From: Actinomycetota bacterium
Lineage (GTDB): Bacteria > Actinomycetota > Thermoleophilia > Gaiellales > Gaiellaceae
NCBI GenBank assembly: GCA_013813345.1
Contig: JACCRW010000257.1
Location: 1 to 6,975, forward strand
DNA length: 6,975 bases
Direction: 5' to 3'
Shown: one piece after another, positions 5,130-6,975 of the stretch
Layout: every line of letters starts with the position of its first letter
How positions within the stretch are numbered: position 1 is the first letter of the stretch
Made by a program: the position numbers and the translations under genes
Notes under the pieces: generated by a model
What the model was told of the DNA's origin: nothing
Seen by the model: the letters and a program-made list of their open reading frames with translations, nothing else
Database searches by the model: none

Positions 5130-6975
5130 GAAGGTGATCCTCCCCGACTCGACGGAACTCGAACTTCCCGACGGTGCAACCGGGCTCGACGCCGCCCGCG
5201 CAATCGGGCCGAAACTCGCGGAGCAGGCCGTGCTCGTGCGCTCGAACGGGAGCGTGCAGGATGTGCGGCTGCCGCTCGAGGACGGACAGCCGATCCAGTT
5301 CCTGACGACGCGCGACAAGGACGATCCGGACGCGCTCTACGTGCTGCGCCACTCGGCGGCGCACCTGCTCGCGGAGGCTGTCCGCCGCCTCTATCCGGGG
5401 GTGAAGATCGCGATCGGGCCCCCGATCGAGAACGGCTTCTACTACGACTTCCAGTTCCCCGAGCCGATCCGCGAGGACGATCTCGAACGGATCGAGGCGG
5501 AGATCGACCGCGAGCTCGCAGAGGGGCGCTCGTGGGAGCGCGAAGAGATCTCGGCGGCCGAGGCGCGACAGCGGTTTCTCGAGGAGAACGAGCCGTACAA
5601 GGTCGAGCTCGTAGAGACCGCCGAGGGCGAGATCTCGCTCTATAGGCAGGGCGACTTCACCGACCTCTGCCGCGGCCCGCACCTGCAGGACTCGACCCCG
5701 ATCAAGGCGGTCAAGCTGACCTCGCTCGCGGGCGCCTACTGGCGCGGCGACGAGCGGAACGCGCAACTGACGCGGATCTACGGCACCGCGTTCTACTCGC
5801 AGGCCGATCTCGACGCGTATCTCGAGCGGCTCGAGCTCGCGAAGGCACGTGACCACCGCAAGCTCGGGCCGCAGCTCGACCTCTTTCACTTCTCCGAGCG
5901 CGCTCCGGGCGCGCCGTTCTGGCATTCGAAGGGAACGGTGCTGTGGGACGAGCTCGAGCGGATCCGGCGCCGCGAGAACGCGAGGCGGGGCTACGAGGAC
6001 GTGCGCACGCCGCTGATCTACGACGAGCACACGTTCGTCACGTCCGGTCACTATCCGAAGTACGAGGACCTGATGTTCACGCTCGAGGCGAACGAGCAAC
6101 GGATGGGCGTCAAGGCGATGAACTGTCCCGGCCACATGCTCCTCTTCGGCAGCAAGCTCCGAAGCTATCGCGACCTTCCGCTCCGCTACGCAGAAGCGGC
6201 ATCGCTTCACCGCAACGAGCTCGCAGGGGCGCTGCACGGCCTGCTGCGGGCGCGCCTGTTCGTCCAGGACGATGCCCATGTCTTCTGCACCGAGGAGCAG
6301 ATCCAGTCCGAGATCGACGGCATGATCGACTATGCCCGCTACCTCTACGGCCTCTTCGGAATGACCGCACGCGCCGAGCTCTCGACCCGGCCGGACAACA
6401 AGCTGGGCGAGGACGAGACCTGGGACCGGGCCGAGGGCGCCCTCCAGAAAGCGCTCGAGCGTCACGAGATCCCGTTCACGATCGCGGCCGGCGAGGGTGC
6501 TTTCTACGGCCCGAAGATCGACCTCTTCATGGGCGACTCCCTCGGCCGGAGCTGGCAGATAGGAACGATCCAGATCGACTACCAGATGCCGGCCCGTTTC
6601 GGGCTCACCTACATGGGCGCCGACAACGCCGAGCACACGCCGGTCGTCGTGCACCGGGCGCTCTACGGCTCGTACGAGCGCTTTCTCGGGATCGTGATCG
6701 AAAGCTGCGGCGGCGCCTTCCCGTTCTGGCTCGCACCCGTGCAGCTGCGTCTGATCCCGGTCGCCGAGAGCCACCGCGAGGCCGTGCACGAGCTGCGTGG
6801 ACGGGTCGAGGCGCAAGGCTTCCGGGTCGACATCGACGAGCGGGAGGAAACGCTCGGCAAGCGGATCCGCGAGGCTGAGGTCGAGAAGATTCCCTTCACC
6901 GTCGTCTACGGCGACAAGGAGTCGGACGACGCCCTCGCCGTGCGCGAGCGTGGTGGCGAGCAGTCGACGCGGAGC
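5128..6975 (+). CDS. thrS: Threonyl-tRNA synthetase (C-terminus beyond window)
   Basis: Class II synthetase that charges tRNA-Thr with threonine in the cytoplasm. The first 616 codons are present without a stop. Domains in order: TGS (about 1-61), the editing domain that clears Ser-tRNA-Thr (62-225) with HSAAH (His75, His79) and TDLCRGPH (Asp179, Cys181, His185), the catalytic core (about 240-535) and the start of the anticodon-binding domain (from about 536, with LGKRIREAE at 576-584). Zinc ligands are Cys333 (MNCPGH), His384 (QDDAH) and His509. Motif 2 holds HRNE (361-364), GAFYGPKID lies at 458-466, and the motif 3 arginine is Arg518 in GSYERF. Motif 2 reads RARLFVQDDAH where many homologues have RVRGFTQDDAH. 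The start is fixed by the TGS beginning and an in-frame TGA at 5119-5121. No Shine-Dalgarno is visible. The usual family length is about 630-690, so a short C-terminal piece is missing. Confidence 0.97.
   Translation, partial: MKVILPDSTELELPDGATGLDAARAIGPKLAEQAVLVRSNGSVQDVRLPLEDGQPIQFLTTRDKDDPDALYVLRHSAAHLLAEAVRRLYPGVKIAIGPPIENGFYYDFQFPEPIREDDLERIEAEIDRELAEGRSWEREEISAAEARQRFLEENEPYKVELVETAEGEISLYRQGDFTDLCRGPHLQDSTPIKAVKLTSLAGAYWRGDERNAQLTRIYGTAFYSQADLDAYLERLELAKARDHRKLGPQLDLFHFSERAPGAPFWHSKGTVLWDELERIRRRENARRGYEDVRTPLIYDEHTFVTSGHYPKYEDLMFTLEANEQRMGVKAMNCPGHMLLFGSKLRSYRDLPLRYAEAASLHRNELAGALHGLLRARLFVQDDAHVFCTEEQIQSEIDGMIDYARYLYGLFGMTARAELSTRPDNKLGEDETWDRAEGALQKALERHEIPFTIAAGEGAFYGPKIDLFMGDSLGRSWQIGTIQIDYQMPARFGLTYMGADNAEHTPVVVHRALYGSYERFLGIVIESCGGAFPFWLAPVQLRLIPVAESHREAVHELRGRVEAQGFRVDIDEREETLGKRIREAEVEKIPFTVVYGDKESDDALAVRERGGEQSTRS

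Noticed and set aside
4945..6816. Minus-strand frame continuous with the sigma factor that would extend it to 826 residues
   Set aside because: It is antisense to thrS, which is unmistakable on the plus strand. The homologous part begins only near residue 13 of the 202-residue sigma factor, and long open antisense frames are normal in GC-rich genes.

Overview
The window is GC-rich, tightly packed bacterial DNA. Base composition, codon use, a SigF/SigB-type promoter and the style of the proteins suggest a high-GC actinobacterium, possibly of the Thermoleophilia type. That placement is an inference from general character, not a measured match. Six genes are well supported, five on the minus strand and one on the plus strand, with one doubtful small ORF.

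Left part (1-2412, minus strand): a two-gene operon of paired families of unknown function. A DUF1800 protein (1069-2412) is followed, with a 1-nt TGATG stop/start overlap, by a DUF1501 protein (1069 to beyond base 1). The DUF1501 protein carries a twin-arginine (Tat) export motif and lacks its C-terminus because the window ends.

Middle (2413-3013, minus strand): a small stand-alone tandem-CBS-domain protein (2502-2915). It has a strong Shine-Dalgarno, an upstream GTTT-N16-GGGTA element that matches the general-stress sigma factor (SigB/SigF) consensus, and a GC-rich hairpin just after its stop codon.

Right-middle (3014-4944, minus strand): an ECF-type sigma factor (4336-4944) translationally coupled through an ATGA overlap to a single-pass membrane protein (3014-4339). 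The partner has a short cytoplasmic N-terminus and a large extracytoplasmic part resembling LolA/RseB-like folds. It is the likely anti-sigma or sensor, although it has no cysteine and so no zinc-anti-sigma motif.

Right part (5128-6975, plus strand): thrS, threonyl-tRNA synthetase, cut by the window end after 616 codons. It is divergent from the sigma operon. Its start codon sits in a TCATGA palindrome and has no visible Shine-Dalgarno, but a -10-like hexamer lies 8 nt upstream, which would suit a leaderless mRNA. On the opposite strand the same palindrome starts a 39-codon, very acidic ORF (5010-5129) with a good Shine-Dalgarno-like sequence. That ORF is possible but unproven.

No rRNA, tRNA, CRISPR, insertion sequence or prophage feature was seen. 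No gap without a gene exceeds 300 bases.
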